This document shows positions 34,808 to 43,100 of a stretch of DNA of 64,000 nt, one piece after another. Each line of letters starts with the position of its first letter. Position 1 is the stretch's first letter. The notes beneath the pieces are model-generated. The model worked only from the letters and a program-made list of their open reading frames with translations. It made no database searches and had not been told where the DNA came from. Source of the DNA: GCA-2731375 sp002731375. Its GTDB lineage: Bacteria; Pseudomonadota; Alphaproteobacteria; GCA-2731375. The stretch lies in the NCBI GenBank assembly GCA_030752605.1, contig JASMDX010000007.1, forward strand, positions 7,449 to 71,448, in the 5' to 3' direction. The position numbers and the translations under genes were made by a program.

Positions 34808-36430
34808 GTGGCAGTATCTGAGTTCGACACGGTTCACGCGGTCTTCAGCCACGCGGCACGGCAATGGCCCGATCGAGGCGCATTTTGCGCCACCCCCATG
34901 GCGGGGCGGGATTACTACCCGGAAGGAAAGGAATTTTCCTACGCCGAAGCCTGGGTCCAGATCGAGGCGTTGCGCCGGCAATACGCCGATGCGGGTTTCG
35001 GCCATGGCCATCGAGTCGGTCTGCTATTGGCACAACGGCCGGAGTTCTTCTTTCATTATCTGGCCCTTAATGGCCTGGGCTGCAGCATCGTGCCCATCAA
35101 TCCGGATTACCGGCGCGACGAAATGCTCTACCAGATGGCGCATTCCGAAGCCGACATCGCGATCACCCTAGAAAGTCGGGCCGAGGATCTGGGAAGAGTG
35201 GCGGCGAAACGGGACAAGCCCCTCCCCGTTGTACGCTTCGAGAATTTCACGGATGATCTAGCCCGCCTTGGCCCCGCGCCCATTGATGGCCCGCCCCGCC
35301 CCTCCAGCGAGATTAGCCTGCTCTATACCTCCGGCACAACTGGGCGGCCAAAGGGCTGCATCCTGAGCAACAAATTTTATATTCAAGGCGGGCGCTGGTA
35401 TCTCTCCATGGGCGGCAAGCTGAGTTTTGATGCACCTGAACGGGTTATTAATCCGCTACCGTTTTTCCACGTCAACGCCCAGGCAATCTGCGCTACGGCG
35501 GTGTTTCTTTCCGGTAGCTGTTTGATCGCACCGGACCGTTTTCATCCCTCCACCTGGTGGAAAGACGTTGTCGCCACGGGTGCCACCGCCATGCACTATC
35601 TGGGCGTGGTGCCGCCACTGTTGATGAACCAACCCGTCTCGCCGGAGGAAAAACAACACAAACTACGCTTTGGCACCGGCGCGGGGTTGGAGCCGGAACT
35701 GCATGCCCCGTTCGAGGACCGCTTTGGCTTTCCCCTGGTTGAAGTCTGGGGCATGACCGAGACAGGCCGCATCTTCGCCGACTGTCACGAGCCAAGACGC
35801 ATTGATACACGGGCTTTTGGCAAGCCGCTGGCCGGACTGGAGGCCCGTGTTGTCGATGACGATGACAATGACGTGGGCCCCGACAGGGATGGCGAGTTGC
35901 TGGTCCGCTACAACGCCGAGACGCCGCGCAAGCATTTCTTCTCCGGCTATCTAAAGAACGAGGAAGAGACCGAAAAGTCATGGCGCGGCGGCTGGTTCCA
36001 TACCGGTGATACGGTACGCCAAGGCGAAGACGGCATGCTGTATTTCGTCGACCGCAAGAAGAACATCATCCGCCGCTCCGGCGAGAATATCGCCGCCGCC
36101 GAGATCGAGGCCTGCCTGCAGTCCCATGAGCAGGTCGCACAGGTAGCGGTGCTGCCGGTTGAGGACGATATCCGCGATGAAGAGGTCCTGGCCTGCATCG
36201 TCGCCATGCCTGGCGAAGCAACAGATGCGGCCCAGGCCCGCGCCCTGTTCGATTGGTGTTTCCTCCGGCAAGCCTATTACAAGGCGCCGGGCTGGCTGCT
36301 GTTCGTGGACAGCCTGCCGACCACCGGTACGCAAAAAATCCAAAAGGCGCAAATATTCGGCCCGGACGAAGACCCCCGTCAAAACCCGGCGATCAACGAT
36401 TTCCGAGAGCTAAAAAAGCGCCACCGCTGA
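34808..36430 (+). CDS. AMP-dependent acyl-CoA synthetase (CaiC-like)
   Basis: A 540-residue ANL enzyme from a GTG start with GAGAGAG just upstream. Motifs are LLYTSGTTGRPKGCILSN, the A8-like GWFHTGDTVRQGEDGMLYFVDRKKNIIRRSGENIAAAEIE and a C-terminal lysine region TTGTQKIQKAQIF. The overall pattern resembles crotonobetaine/carnitine-CoA ligases and related enzymes for small or branched acids. It follows parC by 23 bp and is convergent with a TauD-like dioxygenase across a strong nested hairpin. Confidence 0.9.
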   Translation: MAVSEFDTVHAVFSHAARQWPDRGAFCATPMAGRDYYPEGKEFSYAEAWVQIEALRRQYADAGFGHGHRVGLLLAQRPEFFFHYLALNGLGCSIVPINPDYRRDEMLYQMAHSEADIAITLESRAEDLGRVAAKRDKPLPVVRFENFTDDLARLGPAPIDGPPRPSSEISLLYTSGTTGRPKGCILSNKFYIQGGRWYLSMGGKLSFDAPERVINPLPFFHVNAQAICATAVFLSGSCLIAPDRFHPSTWWKDVVATGATAMHYLGVVPPLLMNQPVSPEEKQHKLRFGTGAGLEPELHAPFEDRFGFPLVEVWGMTETGRIFADCHEPRRIDTRAFGKPLAGLEARVVDDDDNDVGPDRDGELLVRYNAETPRKHFFSGYLKNEEETEKSWRGGWFHTGDTVRQGEDGMLYFVDRKKNIIRRSGENIAAAEIEACLQSHEQVAQVAVLPVEDDIRDEEVLACIVAMPGEATDAAQARALFDWCFLRQAYYKAPGWLLFVDSLPTTGTQKIQKAQIFGPDEDPRQNPAINDFRELKKRHR

Positions 36431-36471
36431 TCGATCTACCGTCTTTTCGCCCTATGTCGTATCTCTGGACC

Positions 36472-36536
36472 GCCCGCTCCCCCTCTTGTCCACCCACGGG
36501 ACCATACTCATTGGGTGGTTGGGAAGGGGAGCGGGC
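36472..36536. terminator. Nested inverted repeat between convergent genes
   Basis: An outer 11-bp stem (GCCCGCTCCCC / GGGGAGCGGGC) encloses an inner 7-bp stem (CCACCCA at 36490 / TGGGTGG at 36512). It lies 41 bp after the acyl-CoA ligase stop and 33 bp after the TauD-like gene stop, so it probably ends transcription from both sides. No T-run accompanies it, so its mechanism is uncertain. Confidence 0.5.
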
Positions 36537-36569
36537 CGGCTTGGCGTTTCCGTCTCGAACGAAAAGCCC

Positions 36570-37397
36570 TTAAACCGGCTTGTCACCCTGAATGGTGACG
36601 CGGTAGCCGTGGCGAACATTGGGGTAATAATCCCAGGCGGCATGATGCTGGGTGCAGCGGTTATCCCAGAACGCCACAGAATTATTTTCCCAGCGATAGC
36701 GGCACTGGAAATGTACGCCGCGGGCTATGTGGTTGCACAGCATCGCCAGAACATCATTACTTTCGTGGTGGCTCAGTTCCATGATCCGGGTGGTGAACGA
36801 GGCGTTGATGAACAATCCCTTGCGCCCGGTCACAGGATGTGTGCGGACGACGGGATGAACCGCCTCAGGATAGTCGTCATCGCGCAGTTTTTCCTTCAGG
36901 CCATAGCGGCCCTTGTGCACATGCTCGGAGCGGTGCATGGCGGTCAAGCCGTCCAGAAATTGCTGAATGCGATCCGATAGAGACTCATAGGCGCCGTACA
37001 TATTAGCGAACAAGGTGTCGCCGCCGACCTCGGGAGCGTCATGGATATGCAGGATCGAGCCCATGGGTGGCTCAACATCACAGCTAACATCCGTATGCCA
37101 ACCGCCGCCCGCCACGTGCTTGGACTTCTCGTCCGCGTGAATTACTAGGATTTCAGGGTGATCCTTCGGTCCAGGTGCCGCCGGATGCACGTGTAATTCA
37201 CCAAAGCGGCGGCCAAGGTCCTTGTGCTGCTCCAGCGTCATTTCCTGATCGCGGAAAAAGATCGCCTGATGCTTCATCAAGGCGTCGTGCAAGGCGTCGA
37301 ACGTGGCATCACTCAATGGTTCGGCCAAATTCACGCCCTCGATTTCCGCACCGATGGATGCCGTCACGGGCTTCACCCGGATATTGCTCAATGTCAT
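36570..37397 (-). CDS. TauD/TfdA family Fe(II)/2-oxoglutarate dioxygenase
   Basis: A 275-residue double-stranded beta-helix enzyme. The HxD iron ligands are in GGWHTDVSCDVEPP, the distal His in TQHHAAWDYYPNVRHGYRVTIQGD, and the 2-oxoglutarate-binding Arg in GYR. The N-terminus (VKPVTASIGAEIEGVNLAEPL) is family-typical. Members hydroxylate taurine, alkyl sulfates, herbicides or other small acids, releasing sulfite or aldehydes. The substrate is not evident; no sulfonate transporter is adjacent. Confidence 0.92.
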   Translation of the reverse strand: MTLSNIRVKPVTASIGAEIEGVNLAEPLSDATFDALHDALMKHQAIFFRDQEMTLEQHKDLGRRFGELHVHPAAPGPKDHPEILVIHADEKSKHVAGGGWHTDVSCDVEPPMGSILHIHDAPEVGGDTLFANMYGAYESLSDRIQQFLDGLTAMHRSEHVHKGRYGLKEKLRDDDYPEAVHPVVRTHPVTGRKGLFINASFTTRIMELSHHESNDVLAMLCNHIARGVHFQCRYRWENNSVAFWDNRCTQHHAAWDYYPNVRHGYRVTIQGDKPV

Positions 37398-37494
37398 GTA
37401 ACTTCCCCATATACCGCTAAATCAGAAATTCCCCTATTGGACTTATGGTAAACTGGATCGCACCGCCGATACAAGACGCGGCAGGAGGGACGTC

Positions 37495-37672
37495 ATGGCG
37501 AAGCCTGGGACATATTCGGAACGCTACGACTTGGCGGTTGTCGGCGGTGGCCATAATGGACTGGTTTGCGCCGCCTATCTGGAGCGGGGTGGCCTGTCGG
37601 TCAAGATCCTCGAGCGTCACGGGCATTCCCGGCCACAACGTGGCGCGGGACATTATTCGTGATATCAGTTAA
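37495..37672 (+). pseudogene. Remnant of an FAD-dependent phytoene dehydrogenase-like oxidoreductase
   Basis: A strong AGGAGG site precedes an ATG opening YDLAVVGGGHNGLVCAAYLERGGLSVKILER, the FAD-binding N-terminus of the NAD(P)/FAD phytoene desaturase-like family. After about 41 codons the frame changes, and what follows is the family C-terminus (SVTGIPGHNVARDIIRDIS and stop). A full gene is about 1.5-1.6 kb, so the central 1.4 kb is deleted, with the join near 37610-37625. The gene cannot work. It is convergent with the CoA-transferase gene. Confidence 0.82.
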
Positions 37673-37677
37673 AGCAG

Positions 37678-38859
37678 CTATTCCTCTTTCAGGCCCGCGG
37701 CGGCGGCAACCTCAGCCTCGGTCAGGCCCAGGCTGTTGAGTATTTCCGCCGTATCCTCGCCGATCCCGGGCAGGTCGGGTATGTTGCCGCAAACAGGCAG
37801 GCCATCGACCTCCATGGGTAGGCCGGGGGCGCGGAAGCTGCCGCCTTCGGGCAGGTTCGATACGAACAAACCGCCCTCGCGGTTGACATGGGGGTCGTCA
37901 TACATTTCCACGGGCCGGGAGATCGGCGAAAACGGAATGCCGTCGGCTTCAAAGCGCGGCAGCAATTCATCAAATGAACGCTGGGCGATGGCCTTTTCAA
38001 AAATCGGGATCGTCCGTGACCGGGCCGCGATCTGGTCCTGCCGAGATCTCAACCCCGGATCATTCAGAAGCTTGTCCAACTGGAGAATAGTGCACAGCTT
38101 GTCCCATTGCCCCTCCGTTACCGAGCCGACGAATATCTGGCGTTCTTCGCGGGTCTTAAAAATATCATAGACCGGCCAGGAGAAAACTCGCTCAGGCATA
38201 GGCGGCGCCTCTGTGCCTTCGATGTCGAACTGCACCATGTGCTGGGCCACCAACAGAAGACAGTTTTCGAACAACCCGATCCGAATACTATGGCCAGCGT
38301 CCGTCTTATCCCGTTCAAGCAAGGCGCCGAGGACAGAGAGCGCCCCGAACAGGCCTCCCATGATATCATTGGCCGAGGAGCCAATGCGCAAGGGCCGCCC
38401 AGACGGCCCAGTCATATGGGCCATACCCGTCATCATTTGCACCACTTCATCCATCGCGGTGCGGTTTTCATACGGTCCATGCAGGAAGCCCTTGCACGAG
38501 GCGACGATCAGGCGGGGATATTTTTCTCTTAGCGAGCCCGGGTCCAGGCCCATGTTCGCCAACGATGTATCCCGGAAATTTTCTACGAAAACATCCGCCG
38601 TGGCGAGCAGCCTGTTCAACGCCTCGATGCCTGCCGTTGTTTTCAGATCCAGTTGAACGGATTTCTTGCCGCGATTGAAGGTTGGAAAAAAGCCCCGCCC
38701 CATGCCGCTTAACTGGCGGGTCTTGTCCCCCTCGGGTGGTTCGACCTTGATAACCTCGGCACCGAGGAATGACAGGAACATACCGCATGAAGGCCCCATG
38801 ATCATGTGGCTCATCTCAACAACACGAACATCCTTCAATGGCGCAAAATCAGAATTCAT
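37678..38859 (-). CDS. CaiB/BaiF family (class III) CoA-transferase
   Basis: A 393-residue third member of the family: LKDVRVVEMSHMIMGPSCGMFLSFLGAEVIKVEPPEGD, FNRGKKSVQLDLKTTAGIEAL, the catalytic region ENFRDTSLANMGLDPGSLREKYP and a C-terminal LPGIGEDTAEILNSLGLTEAEV. It is more divergent than the other two (for example SHMIMGP in place of TQVLSGP). It lies divergent from an atypical SDR and an amidohydrolase, which may share a pathway. Confidence 0.9.
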   Translation of the reverse strand: MNSDFAPLKDVRVVEMSHMIMGPSCGMFLSFLGAEVIKVEPPEGDKTRQLSGMGRGFFPTFNRGKKSVQLDLKTTAGIEALNRLLATADVFVENFRDTSLANMGLDPGSLREKYPRLIVASCKGFLHGPYENRTAMDEVVQMMTGMAHMTGPSGRPLRIGSSANDIMGGLFGALSVLGALLERDKTDAGHSIRIGLFENCLLLVAQHMVQFDIEGTEAPPMPERVFSWPVYDIFKTREERQIFVGSVTEGQWDKLCTILQLDKLLNDPGLRSRQDQIAARSRTIPIFEKAIAQRSFDELLPRFEADGIPFSPISRPVEMYDDPHVNREGGLFVSNLPEGGSFRAPGLPMEVDGLPVCGNIPDLPGIGEDTAEILNSLGLTEAEVAAAAGLKEE

Positions 38860-38964
38860 TCCAAAACCTCGTTCCCTGTATCACGCATGGCTTTGCCATG
38901 TACCTGCCGCTAAACTCGCTGCAAATCGAAACCATCATAATCAACGCGTACGGAGGCGGATACA

Positions 38965-39798
38965 ATGACCAAAAAAGTTGCCATGGTGGTCGGTGCCACC
39001 ACCAAATGGCAGTCCGACGGCCGCATGACCAAGCTGGCCCATGGCGGGACAGTCGATGACAGCGAGCTGCCTCTGGGCGTACGATGGGGCGTTGGCGGTG
39101 CCATCGCACAGAAGTTCGCACAGGAAGGCTTTTCCGTCGTACTGACAACCCGCACCGCCGCCAACGCCGCCGCCCTGCAGGCAGCCATTATGGAACAGGA
39201 TGGCGAGTGCATGACGGTCGAGTTGGACCTGGTCTCGCCCGAGTCCATTTCTGCGGCCTTCGCCAAGATCCGGAATGAAGCCGGCGAGCCGGATGTTCTG
39301 GTCTATAACGCCGGCTATCTGGAGGGCCGTGATCTGCCCCCAGAAAAGGAGCTGCTTGAACATATTCCATTGGAAATGTTCGATACCACACAGCATATCT
39401 CCGCCCGGGGGCCATTTCTGGTGGCCAAGGAAGTCCTGCCAGCCATGCGAGAGAAGGGCGAAGGCTCGTTTCTGATTTCCAACAACGCCTCATCCCTGCG
39501 CGGGCGCAAACGCATAACCGGACAGTCGCTTTACTATCCACGGGTCATGATGCGGACTCTGGCCCAGGTGTTGACGGAGGAATATTCGGAGCACGGCGTG
39601 CACGTGGCCAACGTGGTGATCGACGGCCTTATCGATTCACCAGGAACACGAGCCCTGGAAAAGGCACAGCGCGAGCCCGATACAGTAATGAACCCGGTCA
39701 AGATCGCCGAGGCATTCTACTATTTGCACACCCAGGATCGATCATGTTGGACACATGAGCTGCAGCTGACGCCGTTTCCCACCAAGCCGAGTCACTAA
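38965..39798 (+). CDS. Atypical short-chain dehydrogenase/reductase-like protein
   Basis: A 277-residue Rossmann protein. The nucleotide-binding loop is split: MVVGAT (7-12) and WGVGGAIA (41-48) are separated by an insert of about 26 residues with no counterpart in classical SDRs. The NAG motif is present (VLVYNAG), but the catalytic Tyr-x3-Lys site reads YYPRVMM, lacking the Lys. Binding of NAD(P) remains plausible but standard SDR catalysis does not. GGAGG lies upstream of the ATG. An amidohydrolase gene follows by 20 bp, so the two are probably one unit. Confidence 0.78.
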   Translation: MTKKVAMVVGATTKWQSDGRMTKLAHGGTVDDSELPLGVRWGVGGAIAQKFAQEGFSVVLTTRTAANAAALQAAIMEQDGECMTVELDLVSPESISAAFAKIRNEAGEPDVLVYNAGYLEGRDLPPEKELLEHIPLEMFDTTQHISARGPFLVAKEVLPAMREKGEGSFLISNNASSLRGRKRITGQSLYYPRVMMRTLAQVLTEEYSEHGVHVANVVIDGLIDSPGTRALEKAQREPDTVMNPVKIAEAFYYLHTQDRSCWTHELQLTPFPTKPSH

Positions 39799-39818
39799 CA
39801 GTAAAGAAAGCAACCGCC

Positions 39819-40646
39819 ATGCAGATCATCGATGCGCAAATCCACCTTTGGGGCACCGGCCTGCCAAGCAATCAGGCGCACTGGCAAGTGACAGCGTTCA
39901 CGCCCGCCCAGGCCATAGCCTTGATGGACGAAGGCGGCGTCCATGGCGCGGTCATTCATCCACCCGGCTGGGATCCCGGCTCAACCGAAATGGCCCTGAA
40001 AGCAGTCGCTGATTATCCCGGACGTTTCGCGGTCATGGGTTCGCTGCCCCTGGATCAACCGAGCTCCCGCGACCTGCTCGCAGGCTGGCGCAAGCAATCG
40101 GGCATGCTGGGCCTGCGCTATCTATTTATCGATGATCCCGTGCGACAATGGCTACTCGATGGCACCCTTGATTGGCTTTGGGCGGGTGCGGAGGAGGCCG
40201 GTATACCAATCGCCACCCTGGCGACAGGATCATTCCCTGCCCTTGGCCGCATCGCCGAGCGTTTTCCCGGACTGCGCCTGACCATCGACCATATGGGCGG
40301 GCGGGGTGGCACCAGCCCACTCAAGGACGACGCCGCCATGACCCATATGCCCGATCTGCTTGAGTTGGCAAAATTCCCCAACGTGGCGATCAAGGCCACG
40401 GGCGCGCCGGGCTATTCTACCGAAGCCTTCCCCTTTTCCAACATGCACCGATATCTGCGGCAGATCTATGATGCCTTTGGCCCCAACCGCATGTTCTGGG
40501 GCACTGATATTTCCAAGATGCCCTGTTCCTGGCAACAATGCGTGAAGATGTTCACTGAAGCGCTACCCTGGCTAGACGAGCAGGATAAGCGGCTTATCAT
40601 GGGCCAGGCGCTATGCAAGTGGTGGGGTTGGGACAGAGCGGTCTAA
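39819..40646 (+). CDS. Amidohydrolase family 2 (TIM-barrel metal-dependent hydrolase)
   Basis: A 275-residue protein with the N-terminal metal-site strand IIDAQIHLWG, LRLTIDHMGGRG, and the C-terminal FWGTDISKMPCSW, giving the His/His/Asp set of ACMSD- and hydroxybenzoate decarboxylase-like hydrolases. The first strand carries Gln in place of the first His of the HxH motif, a variant met in this family. Members hydrolyse or decarboxylate lactones and aromatic acids. It is likely co-transcribed with the SDR-like gene. Confidence 0.86.
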   Translation: MQIIDAQIHLWGTGLPSNQAHWQVTAFTPAQAIALMDEGGVHGAVIHPPGWDPGSTEMALKAVADYPGRFAVMGSLPLDQPSSRDLLAGWRKQSGMLGLRYLFIDDPVRQWLLDGTLDWLWAGAEEAGIPIATLATGSFPALGRIAERFPGLRLTIDHMGGRGGTSPLKDDAAMTHMPDLLELAKFPNVAIKATGAPGYSTEAFPFSNMHRYLRQIYDAFGPNRMFWGTDISKMPCSWQQCVKMFTEALPWLDEQDKRLIMGQALCKWWGWDRAV

Positions 40647-40711
40647 AGAACACTGGTTTCTTGCCTAAAAGTGTGTTGCGTCCAGGGCTCGGCGGGCCTA
40701 TCTAACCGGCC

Positions 40712-42076
40712 ATGAGCGAACAAAAAACTATCCACGTAATAGGCGGCGGCCTGGCCGGCTCGGAAGCGGCTTGGCAGATCGCCCGTGCAGGCGTGCCAGT
40801 GATCTTGCATGAAATGCGCCCCGAACGCATGACAGAGGCGCACGAGACCGAAGGCCTGGCTGAATTGGTCTGCTCGAACTCCTTTCGCTCCGACGATGTC
40901 CAGGCCTCCGCCGTGGGCCTGTTGCACGAGGAAATGCGCTGTTGCGACAGCCTGATCCTGGCCGCCGCCGACGCCAACAAAGTACCAGCGGGAGGCGCCC
41001 TGGCCATGGACCGGGAAGCCTTCTCGGCCCATGTCACCGCCGCCCTTGCCGCCGAGCCGTTGGTGACCCTGGTCCGTGGCGAGATCGCCGGCCTGCCGCC
41101 AGAGGAATGGAACAACGTCATCGTCGCGACGGGACCGCTGACTTCGCCCACGCTGACAGCCGCGATCGGCAAACTGACGGGGGCGGAGCACCTAGCGTTC
41201 TTTGATGCCATCGCGCCCATTGTCTATGCGGACTCGGTGGATATGGAGAAAGCCTGGTTTCAATCCCGCTATGACAAACCAGGACCGGGCGGCACCGGCA
41301 AGGATTATCTGAATTGCCCCATGGATCAGGACCAGTACGAGGCCTTCATTGCCGATTTATGCACGGGCGAGGTGACAGAATTTCATGAGTGGGAGAGAAA
41401 TACACCCTATTTCGAAGGCTGCCTGCCCATCGAAGTAATGGCCGAGCGCGGGCTCGAGACCTTGCGCTATGGCCCCATGAAGCCGGTCGGCCTGACCAAT
41501 GCCCATCAGCCGGACATCAAGGCCCATGCGGTGGTGCAACTACGCCAGGATAACGCTCAGGGCACCTTGTATAATTTAGTCGGCTTTCAGACCAAACTGA
41601 AACATGGGGCGCAAACGCAAGTCCTGCGCACCATTCCAGGCCTGGAGAACGCGCGCTTCGCCCGCCTGGGCGGCATCCACCGCAATACTTTCCTGAACAG
41701 TCCCGAACTACTTGACGGCAGCTGCCGCCTCAAGGCGCAACCCCGCCTACGTTTCGCCGGCCAGATCACCGGCGTCGAAGGCTATGTGGAAAGTGCTGCC
41801 ATGGGACTATTGTCCGGACGCTTCGCCGCCGCGGAACGCCTGGGCCAGGCGCCCAAGTTGCCGCCGCCCACAACGTCCATGGGAACCTTGTTGGGCCACA
41901 TCACGGGCACGGCCCGGCATCGGGATCTAAAGGAGGGCAAAGTGGTGGATTTTCAGCCCATGAATGCCAATTTTGGCCTGTTCCCCATCCTGACCCCACG
42001 GGTAAAGAAGAAACTGCGCAAGGCGGCCTACGCCGAACGCGCCCTGGCCGATCTGGACGCCTGGCTGGCGGTCTGA
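40712..42076 (+). CDS. trmFO: Methylenetetrahydrofolate-tRNA-(uracil-5-)-methyltransferase TrmFO
   Basis: A 454-residue FAD/folate enzyme making m5U54 in tRNA. The FAD motif is IHVIGGGLAGSEAAWQIA, followed by HEMRPERMTEAHETEGLAELVCSNSFRSDD, and the family-defining TNAHQPDIKAHAVVQLRQDN and PTTSMGTLLGHIT. The length is normal. It converges with the squalene synthase-like gene, leaving 6 bp between the stops. Confidence 0.95.
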   Translation: MSEQKTIHVIGGGLAGSEAAWQIARAGVPVILHEMRPERMTEAHETEGLAELVCSNSFRSDDVQASAVGLLHEEMRCCDSLILAAADANKVPAGGALAMDREAFSAHVTAALAAEPLVTLVRGEIAGLPPEEWNNVIVATGPLTSPTLTAAIGKLTGAEHLAFFDAIAPIVYADSVDMEKAWFQSRYDKPGPGGTGKDYLNCPMDQDQYEAFIADLCTGEVTEFHEWERNTPYFEGCLPIEVMAERGLETLRYGPMKPVGLTNAHQPDIKAHAVVQLRQDNAQGTLYNLVGFQTKLKHGAQTQVLRTIPGLENARFARLGGIHRNTFLNSPELLDGSCRLKAQPRLRFAGQITGVEGYVESAAMGLLSGRFAAAERLGQAPKLPPPTTSMGTLLGHITGTARHRDLKEGKVVDFQPMNANFGLFPILTPRVKKKLRKAAYAERALADLDAWLAV

Positions 42077-42082
42077 AATTTT

Positions 42083-42981
42083 CTATGGCCGGCGCAAAAG
42101 CGCCCGCCAGCACAACATCAGGGGCCGGGCCAGTGGGTCGAGGCGAAGGTTGGGCGCGAACGGGTTGTTTTCGGCCTTCGCCAGGCGGCGCAAATAGGCC
42201 CGCGCCAGACTGCCATGCAACAACGGCGAGAGGTTGCCGCCCGCACAGCCAAGGTTGGCTGCTTTATCCACCTCCCGCGCGGCCACCAGTGCGATTTGCC
42301 CGACGCACTCACTTACCCCAGCGCGCTGTTGCCCGGAGCTAATATCGTCCGCCGTCAGGCCATATTGAGCCAGCATATCGCCGGGCAGGCAGAGGCGACC
42401 CTGAAAACCAGAGCCCGGCGACTGATGCGCATGGTAAGGTATGGCACGCAGCATACCGGCAAGGGAATAGGCCGTGCCCGCCGCCCGTGCCGCATCAAGA
42501 TTGCTATCACGCAAGGTCAAGTCATTCTGAACCTGGCCAGCTAAGCCAGCCAGGGCACCGCGCGTGGCCTGTGCATGTACTACCACCTCGGCCAGATCTG
42601 CGAAAGGTGGATCGGTCAAATCCCGCTCCCGCGCCGCCAACATATCCAATAGGCCCGGCAGCAAATCCCGCCGTTTAGCCAACAGGGACAGCACCGGGTA
42701 TGTGCCATCCCGGCCTTCCGCTTCCAGACCATCGCGCCACCATTGCAGGCGCATTTGCCCCAATATCGGCAGCTCCCCCCCGCCATGACCCCACGGGCGC
42801 ATTCCAGGTTGAAGGCATACAGCGCCGCCAGCACGGCGCGGTCCTGGCGCGGCGCGAACAACAGGATCAAATAACGGTCGCGATCCTCACGCCGAAGCGC
42901 ATCAAGGCAATAGGCAATGTTGGAATCCCGTGCATTGGCCCCATCATTATTTTCCCCTTGCAGGGAAGAACCGTCCGTCAT
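42083..42981 (-). pseudogene. Squalene/phytoene synthase family protein, frameshifted in a G7 run
   Basis: The 5' part from the ATG at 42981 (AAGGAG five bases upstream) encodes DSNIAYCLDALRREDRDRYLILLFAP, ALYAFNLECARGV, then goes out of frame in a run of seven G (minus strand, 42775-42781). One frame over, the family sequence resumes as ELPILGQMRLQWWRDGLE, and continues to the normal end (LDPLARPLMLCWRALLRRP). One base gained or lost in the run restores about 298 residues, like NDUFAF6/squalene synthase-type proteins next to trmFO. Because the lesion is in a homopolymer, a sequencing error or phase-variable slippage is as likely as real loss. Confidence 0.75.
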
Positions 42982-43100
42982 TGTTGCTCCTTCTTCCCCG
43001 TTCACGTATCAATGAACGACCCGCATTACCTAAATAGCCGTTTTCTTATGAGCACCCCAGGCAAGATTTCATCAGGCAACCAGAAGCCAGTCAAAACACC

